Source: Clostridia bacterium
Lineage (GTDB): Bacteria > Bacillota > Clostridia > UMGS1810
Assembly: GCA_017416845.1 (NCBI GenBank)
Contig: JAFQBA010000023.1
Location: forward strand, 43,265-107,264
Length of the DNA: 64,000 nucleotides
Direction of reading: 5' to 3'
The position numbers and the translations under genes were made by a program. Below are positions 8,533 to 17,110 of this stretch, piece after piece (position 1 is the stretch's first letter; every line of letters starts with the position of its first letter). Below the pieces are notes generated by a model, which searched no databases, had not been told where the DNA came from, and saw nothing but the letters and a program-made list of their open reading frames with translations.

Positions 8533-8673
8533 ATGTTAACTCTTGACAAAATATTTTGGGCTTGCGTTGTGCTTAAAGATATTGTACGAAGCACATCGAT
8601 TGTAAGCCCATCGGGCATAAGCGATAATTGTGAACTGTATCGTTTCTGTCACTTGACTTTTTTGTTACAATAA
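8533..8673 (+). pseudogene. N-terminal remnant of a threonine ammonia-lyase (ilvA-like) gene
   Basis: Behind a CGGAGG site an ATG opens 46 codons starting MLTLDKIFWACVVLKDIVRS and reaching NCELY. This matches the first 35 or so residues of catabolic-type threonine deaminases (about 400 residues, starting MLTLDKI and reading CxLYLKxENLQ at this point). The match ends right after CELY, and the rest runs into a hairpin and a stop, without the PLP lysine. The downstream enzyme domain is absent. Only the translation start and first alpha-helical segment remain, so the fragment cannot be an active deaminase. Confidence 0.6.
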
Positions 8674-8684
8674 AAAGTCAAGTG
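8650..8684. terminator. Perfect 13-bp hairpin before the SLH gene
   Basis: CACTTGACTTTTT (8650-8662) pairs exactly with AAAAAGTCAAGTG (8672-8684). No T run follows, but the A and T blocks inside the stem resemble a terminator used on either strand. Its end directly abuts a TTGACA box (8685-8690), so it could instead be an operator. Confidence 0.55.
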
Positions 8685-8713
8685 TTGACAGTTTCATATT
8701 CATATAATATCAT
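8685..8713 (+). promoter_or_regulatory. Promoter of the 913-residue SLH protein
   Basis: TTGACA (8685-8690) and TATCAT (8708-8713), spacer 17 bp. A TATAAT at 8703 is better by sequence but only 12 bp away. Confidence 0.5.
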
Positions 8714-8746
8714 TGAATTATACATGAGAAAATGGAGGGATTTAGT

Positions 8747-11488
8747 ATGAAAAAATTGTTAAGCATTTTTTTGATTGTAATGATTTTTACAAATGTACCT
8801 CTGTTTAAACCGCAAACTCAAATTGCGTATGCCAACGAACCTGAGGCAGACATTATTGAGTTTGTTCTTGGTAAGGATTGTTTGAACATTCTTCCCCAAA
8901 ATCACAATAAGTCAACGCTTTCACGTGGGGAAATGGTGGATATTTTAATCAGGTTCACAAATGTTTCAGACGATTACAAAGCCGCACTTATGAACGACGT
9001 GACCGATGTAGAGTTGTATGGTGATGTGTTTGAATATGCTGATTATCACGTCGATCCTCAAAAAGAAGAACTTGTTCGCAGACTAAAAGTTTTGGGAATT
9101 TTGCCGGGAGGATTTTTGCTTTATCCTGACAAGCTATGTACACGTGAAGAAGCTTTTCGAATGATTATTTCGGTTTGGGACAGAACACGTAAGGCATACT
9201 TATATGGTGGGTATTTTGATTATGCAGAGTTTCGAAGAGTTTATGACGGTGATTTCACTCCAACGGAGATGAATATCTATGATGATGTAAAAGAGCTTTT
9301 ATTTTATTCTTTGTTCCCTGCATTTGTTGTGGAAGATGATTCAAAAAGTGAAGGCATTATTCATGGACAGGAGCATTATAAAGCTATGTCGGACAGTTTG
9401 TATCTGCTCCACGATTATTACTATAAAATCGGTTTGCCTTCAAAGGTGAAGGATGGCGTGGAAATTGATGGCAATACATATTACGGTAAAGCAGATATTG
9501 ATTATAACGAAAAAGTTTTGTGTTTATACAAAATAGAAAATGACAAAAAAACAATGCGCTATTGCATTAATATTCCTGAGTCTATCTATAACAGGATTGT
9601 TGAAATCAATTCTGTTTATAACCTGCCATCGACAACCGAAACAACTGTTGATATTTTGTCTGAGCCGGTGGATATAGAATTGTTTAAGAGTGCTATGAAG
9701 CCACATGACAAAGCTGCTTATCTTGAGAAAAAGGGCATAAGCCTATGGCAGGATAACGAAGGAAAGACCATAACAAGGGCACAGGTAGTGAAAACAGCAT
9801 TCAAGCTTACTGATAACGATTTCATTAATTATCCTGTGTATCCGGGTACTCTTCCTCTTGTGGATGTTTCGCCTGATTATTTGTATTATAATTTTATCTC
9901 TGCTTCATACAATGCAGGCTTTGTATGTGGTGACGGCAATGGCTATTTTTATCCCGAGAGAGCCTGCACCTGGGGAGAGGCTTTGAAGATTTTGTGTATG
10001 ACAACCGGATTTGGTGATGATGCAAATAGTCTTGCAGCGAAAAATTCTGAGAGTGCGTTCCCTAAGTACTATGGTGAGGTTTTAAATGAATATGGATTTA
10101 ACCGGTTTGATATTTCCTATGATGAAACAGAAATCAAAGATTTATTTACAGAGCTTGTGTGGGATTTTATGTGTCTTGAAATTGACACGCGGATGGAGCG
10201 TAGTTTGTATAACGGACCATATAAAAAGATTTACAGCGACTATCAGAATGGAAGATTTGGTGGCGAATTATACTGTCTTGCAAGTGAGATTTGGGGAAAC
10301 TATGGTAGTGAAATATGCATATTCAAAAAGGATGGAGTTGCCAAAGCTGTGTATTTGGGTAATGACGGACGCTACCGTGAACATCCGATAAGTGATGAAG
10401 ATTACAATGGGTTTGTCAAATTTTTGAAAGATAATGCAGCCGATGAGCTTCCCGATTGGGACACTTATAAAGTGCTTGACGGAATAAATTACAGATATTT
10501 TCATTTTTCTGATGAAGGTAAAAAGACGTTTTATATTAATAATCCCGGTGTAGTTGAAGGAGTGGACGACAGCCTTTACCGTGAGATTGTTGCAGGGTTT
10601 GAAAAATTCATTCAGACTGATGATTTTGAAGTTAAATACGAAAATGAAAACGTCAACATTCTTATTGCCGGCGAAAACCATAGTGTTCAATCTGTTTGGA
10701 AAGATGGAGACGATTTCAGGGTTTTGTTATATGACAGTGAAAATTCTTCAAAATTTAAGGCTGTTTATAATTGGTTCACTTTCAAGGATGGGATAGTAGG
10801 GGAACGGGTTTCCAAACCCGATATCTTTGCATTTGCACCCGGTGATCCTTTTGAAAGCGACATCCGTTTCAACAACCCGGCAAATACCCAATGGCAAAAT
10901 TATTTTGTTCGTGTATTTGACCATAAGCTACACCTTACAACAAAAGACGGAGAAATTGTTAAAACTCTTATAAGCGGTTCATACGATTCTCCTGTTGTGG
11001 TTCCCGGAACAGATTATGTTGTGTGTGAAAAGGCAATAAATGGGTGGGCGAAGCCAAGAAGTGCAGTGAAAATTAACCTTGCAACCTCTGAAGAAACATT
11101 TCTTAATCTCCCGCAGTGTTCCTCAATAGAACCTTTAACCGTTTTAAACGGGAAAGTTTTAATCCATGCAACAGATAATGAATTGAAGTATTGTTTGTAT
11201 GATGTCGAAACCGATACATACGAAGCCGTATCGGGGGATTTTGGCTGTCTCTCAAGGCCTTTCATTGAAAACCGTTATCTGCAGCAATGTTCCGAAAATA
11301 AATACTATGCACTTTCAAATCAGCATATCGTGGGAATATTCGATTCGGAGAATTATACCTTTGAACCTATTTTTGAATCTCCGGTTCTCATTTATAATAA
11401 CGATCATTTTTGGATTGATGAGAATGAGCAGAAAATATATATAGCTTCCGGCAGTGATCTGGTGTCGTTTTCCGTTGAAATTCCTTAA
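8747..11488 (+). CDS. Secreted protein with divergent SLH repeats and a propeller-like C-terminus
   Basis: Exported protein of 913 residues with a signal peptide (MKKLLSIFLIVMIF, cleavage near the AYA-NE site). The N-terminal half holds divergent surface-layer homology repeats: one set near residues 45-150 (LSRGEMVDIL, LCTREEAFRM) and another near 330-420 (ITRAQVVKTA, a DVSP turn, a YFYPERACTW stretch). SLH repeats hold proteins on wall-linked pyruvylated polymers. The C-terminal 300 residues are beta-rich and repetitive, like a propeller, but match no family I can name. Start chosen at ATG 8747 because GGAGGG precedes it; ATG 8732 has no ribosome site. Function unknown. Confidence 0.75.
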   Translation: MKKLLSIFLIVMIFTNVPLFKPQTQIAYANEPEADIIEFVLGKDCLNILPQNHNKSTLSRGEMVDILIRFTNVSDDYKAALMNDVTDVELYGDVFEYADYHVDPQKEELVRRLKVLGILPGGFLLYPDKLCTREEAFRMIISVWDRTRKAYLYGGYFDYAEFRRVYDGDFTPTEMNIYDDVKELLFYSLFPAFVVEDDSKSEGIIHGQEHYKAMSDSLYLLHDYYYKIGLPSKVKDGVEIDGNTYYGKADIDYNEKVLCLYKIENDKKTMRYCINIPESIYNRIVEINSVYNLPSTTETTVDILSEPVDIELFKSAMKPHDKAAYLEKKGISLWQDNEGKTITRAQVVKTAFKLTDNDFINYPVYPGTLPLVDVSPDYLYYNFISASYNAGFVCGDGNGYFYPERACTWGEALKILCMTTGFGDDANSLAAKNSESAFPKYYGEVLNEYGFNRFDISYDETEIKDLFTELVWDFMCLEIDTRMERSLYNGPYKKIYSDYQNGRFGGELYCLASEIWGNYGSEICIFKKDGVAKAVYLGNDGRYREHPISDEDYNGFVKFLKDNAADELPDWDTYKVLDGINYRYFHFSDEGKKTFYINNPGVVEGVDDSLYREIVAGFEKFIQTDDFEVKYENENVNILIAGENHSVQSVWKDGDDFRVLLYDSENSSKFKAVYNWFTFKDGIVGERVSKPDIFAFAPGDPFESDIRFNNPANTQWQNYFVRVFDHKLHLTTKDGEIVKTLISGSYDSPVVVPGTDYVVCEKAINGWAKPRSAVKINLATSEETFLNLPQCSSIEPLTVLNGKVLIHATDNELKYCLYDVETDTYEAVSGDFGCLSRPFIENRYLQQCSENKYYALSNQHIVGIFDSENYTFEPIFESPVLIYNNDHFWIDENEQKIYIASGSDLVSFSVEIP

Positions 11489-11514
11489 GCATTTTAAATT
11501 GCATGAAAAATCTT

Positions 11515-12354
11515 TTATTTGTCATGTTCGATAAAGTTTTCTTGTTTTTGCACACTTGCAGGATTTTTGCTGAACATTTTTTTGTATTGCTTATAAAAAC
11601 CCGAATAGTCATTAAAACCGCATTCAATGGCAACCTGAGTAGGTTTTTCGCCCTTCGAAAGCTTCTCTGCTGCAAGAATAAGTCTTTTTGACAGTATGAA
11701 ATTATATACGGATGTGTTCATTTCAGCTTTGAAGGTGCTTGTAAGGCACGAATAAGATACATTATGAAGCTTTGCAAGTTCTGCAACGGAAATCGGTTCG
11801 TTGAGATGATTTTTTATGTATTCAACTGTTTTTTCTACAAGGGGATTTATAAGCTGAATTCCTTTTGTTTTCTTTTGGTTACTCTTGTCAAAATTAACGA
11901 AAATTTGTGCGATAATTGCTTTGGCGAGAGTCTCTCTTTCAACATCGGAGAAGTTTGAATCATAGAGCTTTTGAAGCTGCATATAGAGGTTTGTCAACTC
12001 ATCGCTTTGGTAAAGTGCAAATTCGCTTGCTTTGAGTTTAACCAGATCATCAAATCCGGTAAATGAAAAAAAGGCAATAATAAGTCTTTTATAAAGCTCA
12101 TTTTCTTCGTTTATGACAAGCTTGTGATAGGTGTTTGGAGGAAGAACGATAGCTGTGTTGGGTTGCAATTTGTGTTGCCCGAATTCTGTTATGAGTTCTG
12201 CTTCTCCGGAAATGAAGAAAATGATTTCGTAATTATTGTGAATTTCATCACCTTTCACATTGGGATTTGCCCCGTTGGCATAGAGACAGTGAATGTTGTG
12301 GTGTTCAGGATGATAATTATTTATAAGTATTTGTCTTGAAAATTTTTCTGCCAT
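11515..12354 (-). CDS. AraC family transcriptional regulator
   Basis: One-component regulator of 279 residues. The N-terminal part is a cupin-like sensing domain (LQPNTAIVLPPNTYHK near residues 62-77), and the C-terminal 100 residues are an AraC double helix-turn-helix with ISVAELAKLHNVSYSCL, then VAIECGFNDYSGFYKQYKKMF and NPASV. Members usually sense a sugar or other small ligand and activate nearby genes. The ATG at 12354 follows an AGAGGTGG site; an ATG 16 codons upstream does not. It is divergent from the esterase-like gene, 180 bp away, which is its most likely target. It converges with the SLH gene without a clear terminator. Confidence 0.92.
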   Translation of the reverse strand: MAEKFSRQILINNYHPEHHNIHCLYANGANPNVKGDEIHNNYEIIFFISGEAELITEFGQHKLQPNTAIVLPPNTYHKLVINEENELYKRLIIAFFSFTGFDDLVKLKASEFALYQSDELTNLYMQLQKLYDSNFSDVERETLAKAIIAQIFVNFDKSNQKKTKGIQLINPLVEKTVEYIKNHLNEPISVAELAKLHNVSYSCLTSTFKAEMNTSVYNFILSKRLILAAEKLSKGEKPTQVAIECGFNDYSGFYKQYKKMFSKNPASVQKQENFIEHDK

Positions 12355-12470
12355 TTTACCACCTCTTTTTTTGAGAATATCACACATTTGTCGGATTGTC
12401 AATGTATTATTAAAAAAAGATGTATATATTGATTATTTAAAAGCGAGGTGTGGAGGAGTTCAATTTGATA

Positions 12471-12499
12471 TTGAATTATCGTGGTATATGGTGTATAAT
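12471..12499 (+). promoter_or_regulatory. Promoter of the esterase-like gene
   Basis: TTGAAT (12471-12476) and TATAAT (12494-12499), spacer 17 bp, in the gap shared with the divergent AraC gene. Confidence 0.7.
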
Positions 12500-12534
12500 T
12501 TGCTTATTATATTAAATAAGAGGAGAAAGCTTAA

Positions 12535-13179
12535 ATGTTTAAAAAAGAAACGTTCACCAAATATGATTATACATTGAACTATGCAGTAGATTATCCTAAT
12601 AACTTTTCAAAGGCTGAAAAATATCCTGTTATTTTCTACTTTCACGGAATGGGTCAGGTGCCGGGGAACGTGGATATGGTAATTGACTCTTGTCCCATCA
12701 GGCGTGAGAACATGAGAGACGACATGCCATTTATAATTGTAGCTCCAAGCTGCGGTAATGATTACACATGGTTTGAAAACTTCAATTATGTTATTGATTT
12801 TATGAAGGATATCATAGCAAGGGAATATGTCGACGAAGATAGAATATACCTCACAGGCATAAGTATGGGTGCCTACACTGCCTGGACAATGGCTTTTGTT
12901 CATCCAAAGCTTTTTGCAGCCGCAATAATGTGCTGTGGCGGAGGGCTCTATGCCGGGGTGCGTGACCGCATCAAGTTCCCGGTGCGTGCCGTTCACGGAA
13001 CCCATGACACAACAGTTCTTTTCCGTGAGAGCGAGATGATGGTTGACCGTGTTAATCGTGGAGGGGGAAATGCGGTGCTCATTCCCATGGAAGGATATGA
13101 CCACGATGTGTGGACAGATTATTTTTCAAATTACGAACCCTATGAGTGGTTTTTGCAGCATAAAAGTGGAAATGTATGA
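12535..13179 (+). CDS. Alpha/beta hydrolase, PHB-depolymerase/esterase-like
   Basis: Hydrolase of 214 residues with no signal peptide, so probably cytoplasmic. The nucleophile elbow G-I-S-M-G lies near residue 118, the oxyanion HG segment is FYFHGMG near residue 37, an acid is likely in the HGTHD stretch near residue 164, and the catalytic His in EGYDHDVW near residue 186. This is the layout of small carboxylesterases and feruloyl- or acetyl-esterases. Divergence from an AraC regulator suggests a carbohydrate-linked substrate. The start follows an AGAGG site. Substrate unknown. Confidence 0.8.
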   Translation: MFKKETFTKYDYTLNYAVDYPNNFSKAEKYPVIFYFHGMGQVPGNVDMVIDSCPIRRENMRDDMPFIIVAPSCGNDYTWFENFNYVIDFMKDIIAREYVDEDRIYLTGISMGAYTAWTMAFVHPKLFAAAIMCCGGGLYAGVRDRIKFPVRAVHGTHDTTVLFRESEMMVDRVNRGGGNAVLIPMEGYDHDVWTDYFSNYEPYEWFLQHKSGNV

Positions 13180-13329
13180 TTCATTGTATATTATGTACAG
13201 TTTTTTCGGAAAAAATTGTGCAATGGTATAGAGAATTTATGAATAATAAAAAATTTGGAATTTTTTGCAACTTTTTATTTCTTTCAAGAGTATTACTCAT
13301 AGAAATACAGAAAAGGATGGTAAAAAAAC

Positions 13330-14901
13330 ATGAAAAAATTATTGGCACTTATTATGGCGCTCGCCATGACAGGCTCAGTTGCAGCCTTCGCACAGGATAA
13401 TTCTGCATCTGAAGAAGAAATTATGCTCATAAGCGAGGAAGCAACCGAAGCAATTCCTGAAAATAGAATTGTTGAAGGAACTGTAACTGCAGTATCCGAA
13501 GACCAGATTGAAACAGAAGACCTCATTTTTAACATTGGTGAAAACACGCTTGTTGCAGACGTAAATCTTGTTCCCACCGAAGTTAAGGTTGGCGATGCTA
13601 TCTATGTTGTGGCAAGCACAATCGAAACTCTCAGCATTCCTGCACAAACTCCTGCTTACTATGTTATAGTAAAGGAAAGTCCGGAAGCTCAAGCGCCCAT
13701 CTTCATGGCAGTTGATGAAGTGAAAAACGGTTTCATCTACAGCAGTGATGGTTCATATGAAGTTTCTTATGAAGAAGCTCAGGTTGAAATGTACAGAACC
13801 AAAAACATTGTTAAGGCAGAAGAACTTACAAAAGGCTCTGAAATCTTTGTATATTCAGACATAATGACAATGAGCATTCCGGCTCTTGTTAATCCCGAAA
13901 AAATTGTAATTATGTCAATTGCTCAGACACAAGAAACTGAAGAAGCTGAAGAAGCCTCCGATGTTACAGTTGAAGAAAATCTTTCTGATAAAAGAATTGT
14001 CGAAGGAACAGTAAAATCTGTTTCCGATGAACAGATTGAGCTCGACGACCTTGTTCTCAATCTTGGTGAAAATACTCTTGTAGCAGATACAACTCTTGTT
14101 CCAACCGAAGTTAAAACAGGCGACTTTGTCACAGCGGTTGTAAGCACAGCTGCAACATTCAGTATTCCCGCTCAGTCTTCAGCCTACTATGTAATCGTAA
14201 GAGAAAATGCAGAAACTATAGCTCCTATCTTTATGACGGTTGATGAAGTTAAAGACGGCTACATCTACAGTGCTGACGGTACATACAAAGTTTCTTATGA
14301 AGAAGCTCAGGTTGAAATGTACAGAACCAAAAACATTGTTAAAGCTGAAGAACTAACAAAAGGCTCTGAAATCTTTGTATATTCAGACATAATGACAATG
14401 AGCATTCCCGCTCTTGTTAATCCCGAAAAGATAGTGATTATGTCAATTGCACAGGAAGAAGAAATTTCAAAAGCACTCGCGTTAAACGACCTTGGAATTC
14501 TTCTCGGAACAGACAAAGGTCTTGAACTTGAAAGAGATGTAACAAGAGCTGAAGCTGTTGCCCTCATTCAGAGAACTACAGCGGCAGATAAAATGGTTTA
14601 CAAATCAAGCTTTGACGATGTAGCCGATAGCCACTGGGCATACAACTACATCAGCTGGGCAACAGAAAAAGGCATCGTTCAGGGTGTTGGTGACAACAAA
14701 TTTGAACCCGACAGAACAGTGACAGCAAAAGAACTTGCAATGATGTTACTTAATGCACAGGGCATAGAAGCAGAATTTGAAGATGCATTTGAAAAAGCAA
14801 CCGAAGAAGGTTATGTAACTGCAGAAGATGAAATCAGCGAAGATGATACTCTCACAAGAGATGCAGTTGCCAAAATGATTTATAATTATCTTAACAGATA
14901 A
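13330..14901 (+). CDS. SLH surface protein with two tandem 176-residue repeats
   Basis: Secreted protein of 523 residues. The signal peptide MKKLLALIMALAMTGSVAAFA is followed by two copies of a 176-codon unit starting at IVEGTV (residues 47 and 223), then one clear SLH repeat (SFDDVADSHWAYNYI, GVGDNKFEPDRTVTA near residues 436-470) flanked by partial ones. The last 53 residues of the two units are identical and nearly identical in DNA, while the first 100 differ at about a third of positions, suggesting recent conversion. The unit is beta-rich, of unknown function, probably structural in the surface layer. The ATG follows an AAAAGGATGG site. Confidence 0.82.
   Translation: MKKLLALIMALAMTGSVAAFAQDNSASEEEIMLISEEATEAIPENRIVEGTVTAVSEDQIETEDLIFNIGENTLVADVNLVPTEVKVGDAIYVVASTIETLSIPAQTPAYYVIVKESPEAQAPIFMAVDEVKNGFIYSSDGSYEVSYEEAQVEMYRTKNIVKAEELTKGSEIFVYSDIMTMSIPALVNPEKIVIMSIAQTQETEEAEEASDVTVEENLSDKRIVEGTVKSVSDEQIELDDLVLNLGENTLVADTTLVPTEVKTGDFVTAVVSTAATFSIPAQSSAYYVIVRENAETIAPIFMTVDEVKDGYIYSADGTYKVSYEEAQVEMYRTKNIVKAEELTKGSEIFVYSDIMTMSIPALVNPEKIVIMSIAQEEEISKALALNDLGILLGTDKGLELERDVTRAEAVALIQRTTAADKMVYKSSFDDVADSHWAYNYISWATEKGIVQGVGDNKFEPDRTVTAKELAMMLLNAQGIEAEFEDAFEKATEEGYVTAEDEISEDDTLTRDAVAKMIYNYLNR
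13468..14456 (+). repeat. Tandem in-gene repeat, period 528 bp, two copies
   Basis: Copy 1 starts at 13468 and copy 2 at 13996, an exact 176-codon offset. The segment from about 13771 in copy 1 and 14299 in copy 2 is almost invariant in DNA for about 155 bases, much more than the preceding 300. Confidence 0.9.
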
Positions 14902-14930
14902 TTTTACAAATTTGCAAATAAAGAACAGCG

Positions 14931-14978
14931 GCAAAGCCATTGCAATGCGGATGATACTACGCTTGCAATGGCTTTTGC
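14931..14978 (+). terminator. Large stem-loop after the SLH gene
   Basis: GCAAAGCCATTGCAATGCG (14931-14949) pairs with 14960-14978 with only a bulge or two around a 10-base loop. A strong T run is missing, so it may act as a terminator or a transcript-stabilising hairpin. Confidence 0.6.
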
Positions 14979-15009
14979 TTGTAAATGTTAAATAATTGTA
15001 AAAAAGCCA

Positions 15010-15039
15010 TTGACAAATTGTGCTATGTTAGGCTATAAT
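15010..15039 (+). promoter_or_regulatory. Promoter of yebC
   Basis: TTGACA (15010-15015) and TATAAT (15034-15039), spacer 18 bp. Confidence 0.85.
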
Positions 15040-15090
15040 ATACTGTATGACTTTATGAGATAAAATAGTTTATACGGAGGTTAAAGAATT

Positions 15091-15822
15091 ATGTCCGGTC
15101 ATTCCAAATGGAACAATATTAAACATAAAAAAGAAAAATCAGATGCTCAAAAAGCTAAAATTTTCACCAAAATGGGAAGAGAAATAGCTGTTGCAGCAAA
15201 GTCGGGCGGTCCCGATCCCGAAGTTAACGGAAGACTTAAAGATGCAATTGCCAAGGCTCGCTCTTTCAACATGCCCAATGATAACATTGCCCGTGTTATC
15301 AAAAAAGCCGCAGGCGAGCAGAACATGGATAACTACGAAGATATCAATTATGAAGGCTACGGTCCAAGCGGTGTTGCAGTTATTGTTGAAACACTTACCG
15401 ATAACCGTAACAGAACAGCCGGAGATCTTCGTCACTATTTCGACAAATTTGGCGGAAATCTTGGTACAAATGGTTCTGTGTCGTGGATGTTCGACCAGAA
15501 AGGTATTATTATAATTAACAAATCCGACGATATTGATGAGGACGAGCTCACCATGGATGCTCTCGATGCAGGTGCAGACGATTTTGCAGCAGAAGATGAG
15601 TTTTATGAAATCTCTACTGCTCCCGATGATTTTCGTGCAGTAAGAGATGCTCTTGAGCAAAAAGGTTATACTTTTGCTCAAGCAGAACTTGAAATGATTC
15701 CTCAAAACACAATTCAGCTTACTGATGAGCATGACATACTGATGATGGAAAAACTCATCGAACACCTTGAAGACAACGACGACGTTCAGAATATCTATCA
15801 CAACTGGGAAGAAGCAGAATAA
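15091..15822 (+). CDS. yebC: YebC/PmpR family regulator or translation factor
   Basis: Cytoplasmic protein of 243 residues with the family's invariant start [14 protein letters not shown] and the later [11 protein letters not shown] and GYGPSGVAV motifs. Family members have been described as DNA-binding regulators, and more recent work points to a role in translating difficult proline-rich stretches; sequence does not decide. It has its own consensus promoter and CGGAGG site. It is followed by murA 31 bp downstream, so yebC, murA, the walJ-like gene and perhaps rny may be read together. Confidence 0.95.
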   Translation: MSGHSKWNNIKHKKEKSDAQKAKIFTKMGREIAVAAKSGGPDPEVNGRLKDAIAKARSFNMPNDNIARVIKKAAGEQNMDNYEDINYEGYGPSGVAVIVETLTDNRNRTAGDLRHYFDKFGGNLGTNGSVSWMFDQKGIIIINKSDDIDEDELTMDALDAGADDFAAEDEFYEISTAPDDFRAVRDALEQKGYTFAQAELEMIPQNTIQLTDEHDILMMEKLIEHLEDNDDVQNIYHNWEEAE

Positions 15823-15853
15823 TTGACAAAAATACAAATCAGGAGGATTTGAC

Positions 15854-17110
15854 GTGGATAAAATCCTTATAAATGGCGGAAAACCGCTTTGCGGTGAAGT
15901 TCATATCAGTGGTGCAAAAAATGCTGCTGTTGCAATAATCCCTGCGGCACTTCTGGTAAAGGGGAAATGTGTTATCGAAAACATTCCCGATATCAGTGAT
16001 GTTGACAGTATACTCAGTATGATAGAATCTCTCGGTGCTGAGGTTTCAAAGCCTGATTGCAACACGGTTATCATAAATTCCGAAAACCTTACAAGTTATA
16101 CAGCAAATCCCGAATTAGCTGCAAAAATGAGAGCTTCTTATTATCTTATGGGAGCACTTATAGGTCGTTTTGGAAAGGCTCAGGTTCCCCCTCCGGGAGG
16201 ATGCAATTTCGGTACAAGACCAATAGACCAGCATCTCAAAAGCTTTGAGTGCCTTGGTTGTAAGGTGACTCTTGACGAAACATTTGTTAATATTGATGCA
16301 GATGAACTGGGCGGAGGCAATGTTTATTTTGATGTGGTAAGCGTTGGCGCAACAATCAATGCAATTCTTGCCGCGGTACTTGCTCCCGGGAAAACAGTTT
16401 TGGAGAACTGTGCCAAAGAACCCCATGTTGTTGATCTTGCAAACTTTCTTAATTCTATGGGAGCAAGCGTTCGTGGTGCAGGTACCGATGTTATCAAAAT
16501 TATGGGAGTTGAGTCCTTAACAGGTGGTACATACTCCATAATTCCTGACCAGATTGAAGCCGGTACATATATGGCGGCTGCTATTGCAACCAGGGGAAAT
16601 GTTCTCATTAAAAATGTTATTCCCAAGCATCTTGAAGCTATCACGGCAAAATTTGAAGAAATGGGAGTTACTATTGAAGAATATGACGAAGAAGTCCGGG
16701 TAATAGCTGACAAGCCTTTGAAAAGCATAAGAGTAAAAACAATGCCTTATCCCGGCTTCCCGACAGATCTTCAGCCTCCTATGGTAGTGCTACTTGCAAC
16801 AATTCCCGGCACGAGTACAGTTAATGAGGGTGTGTGGGAATCAAGATTTCAATATGTAAGCGAACTTGAAAAGATGGGCTTCAAAATCAGTGTCAGAGGT
16901 ACGGTTGCAACAATAGAAGGAGGAGCTCCGCTCAGCGCGGCAAAAGTTTGTGCAACGGATTTGCGTGCCGGAGCGAGCATGATTATTGCCGCACTTGCAT
17001 GTGAAGGTACATCAGAAATTTCACAGCTTCGTCATATTGACAGAGGTTATGAACACATTGTGGACAAACTATTGGCTCTCGGAGCGGATATTAAAAGAAT
17101 AAATGACTAA
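15854..17110 (+). CDS. murA: UDP-GlcNAc 1-carboxyvinyltransferase (first copy)
   Basis: First committed enzyme of peptidoglycan precursor synthesis, 418 residues: it transfers enolpyruvate from PEP to UDP-N-acetylglucosamine in the cytoplasm. The inside-out alpha/beta barrel family is shown by the start INGGKPLCGEVHISGAKNAAV, with the catalytic and fosfomycin-reactive Cys117 in PPGGCNFGTRPIDQHL, and PYPGFPTDLQ near residue 298. The start is GTG 15854 behind AGGAGG. Its end overlaps the next gene by 8 bases. A second murA lies at 33016, so lipid II entry is served by two isozymes. Confidence 0.96.
   Translation: MDKILINGGKPLCGEVHISGAKNAAVAIIPAALLVKGKCVIENIPDISDVDSILSMIESLGAEVSKPDCNTVIINSENLTSYTANPELAAKMRASYYLMGALIGRFGKAQVPPPGGCNFGTRPIDQHLKSFECLGCKVTLDETFVNIDADELGGGNVYFDVVSVGATINAILAAVLAPGKTVLENCAKEPHVVDLANFLNSMGASVRGAGTDVIKIMGVESLTGGTYSIIPDQIEAGTYMAAAIATRGNVLIKNVIPKHLEAITAKFEEMGVTIEEYDEEVRVIADKPLKSIRVKTMPYPGFPTDLQPPMVVLLATIPGTSTVNEGVWESRFQYVSELEKMGFKISVRGTVATIEGGAPLSAAKVCATDLRAGASMIIAALACEGTSEISQLRHIDRGYEHIVDKLLALGADIKRIND

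Noticed and set aside
8163..8746. A mobile element or attachment site in the gene-poor gap after trpB
   Set aside because: I found no transposase fragment, terminal inverted repeats or target-site duplication; two gene remnants explain most of the gap.
15139..15837. A 232-codon open frame on the minus strand across yebC
   Set aside because: It is the mirror of a very well-conserved gene, has Cys/Phe-rich composition unlike real proteins here, and no ribosome site.
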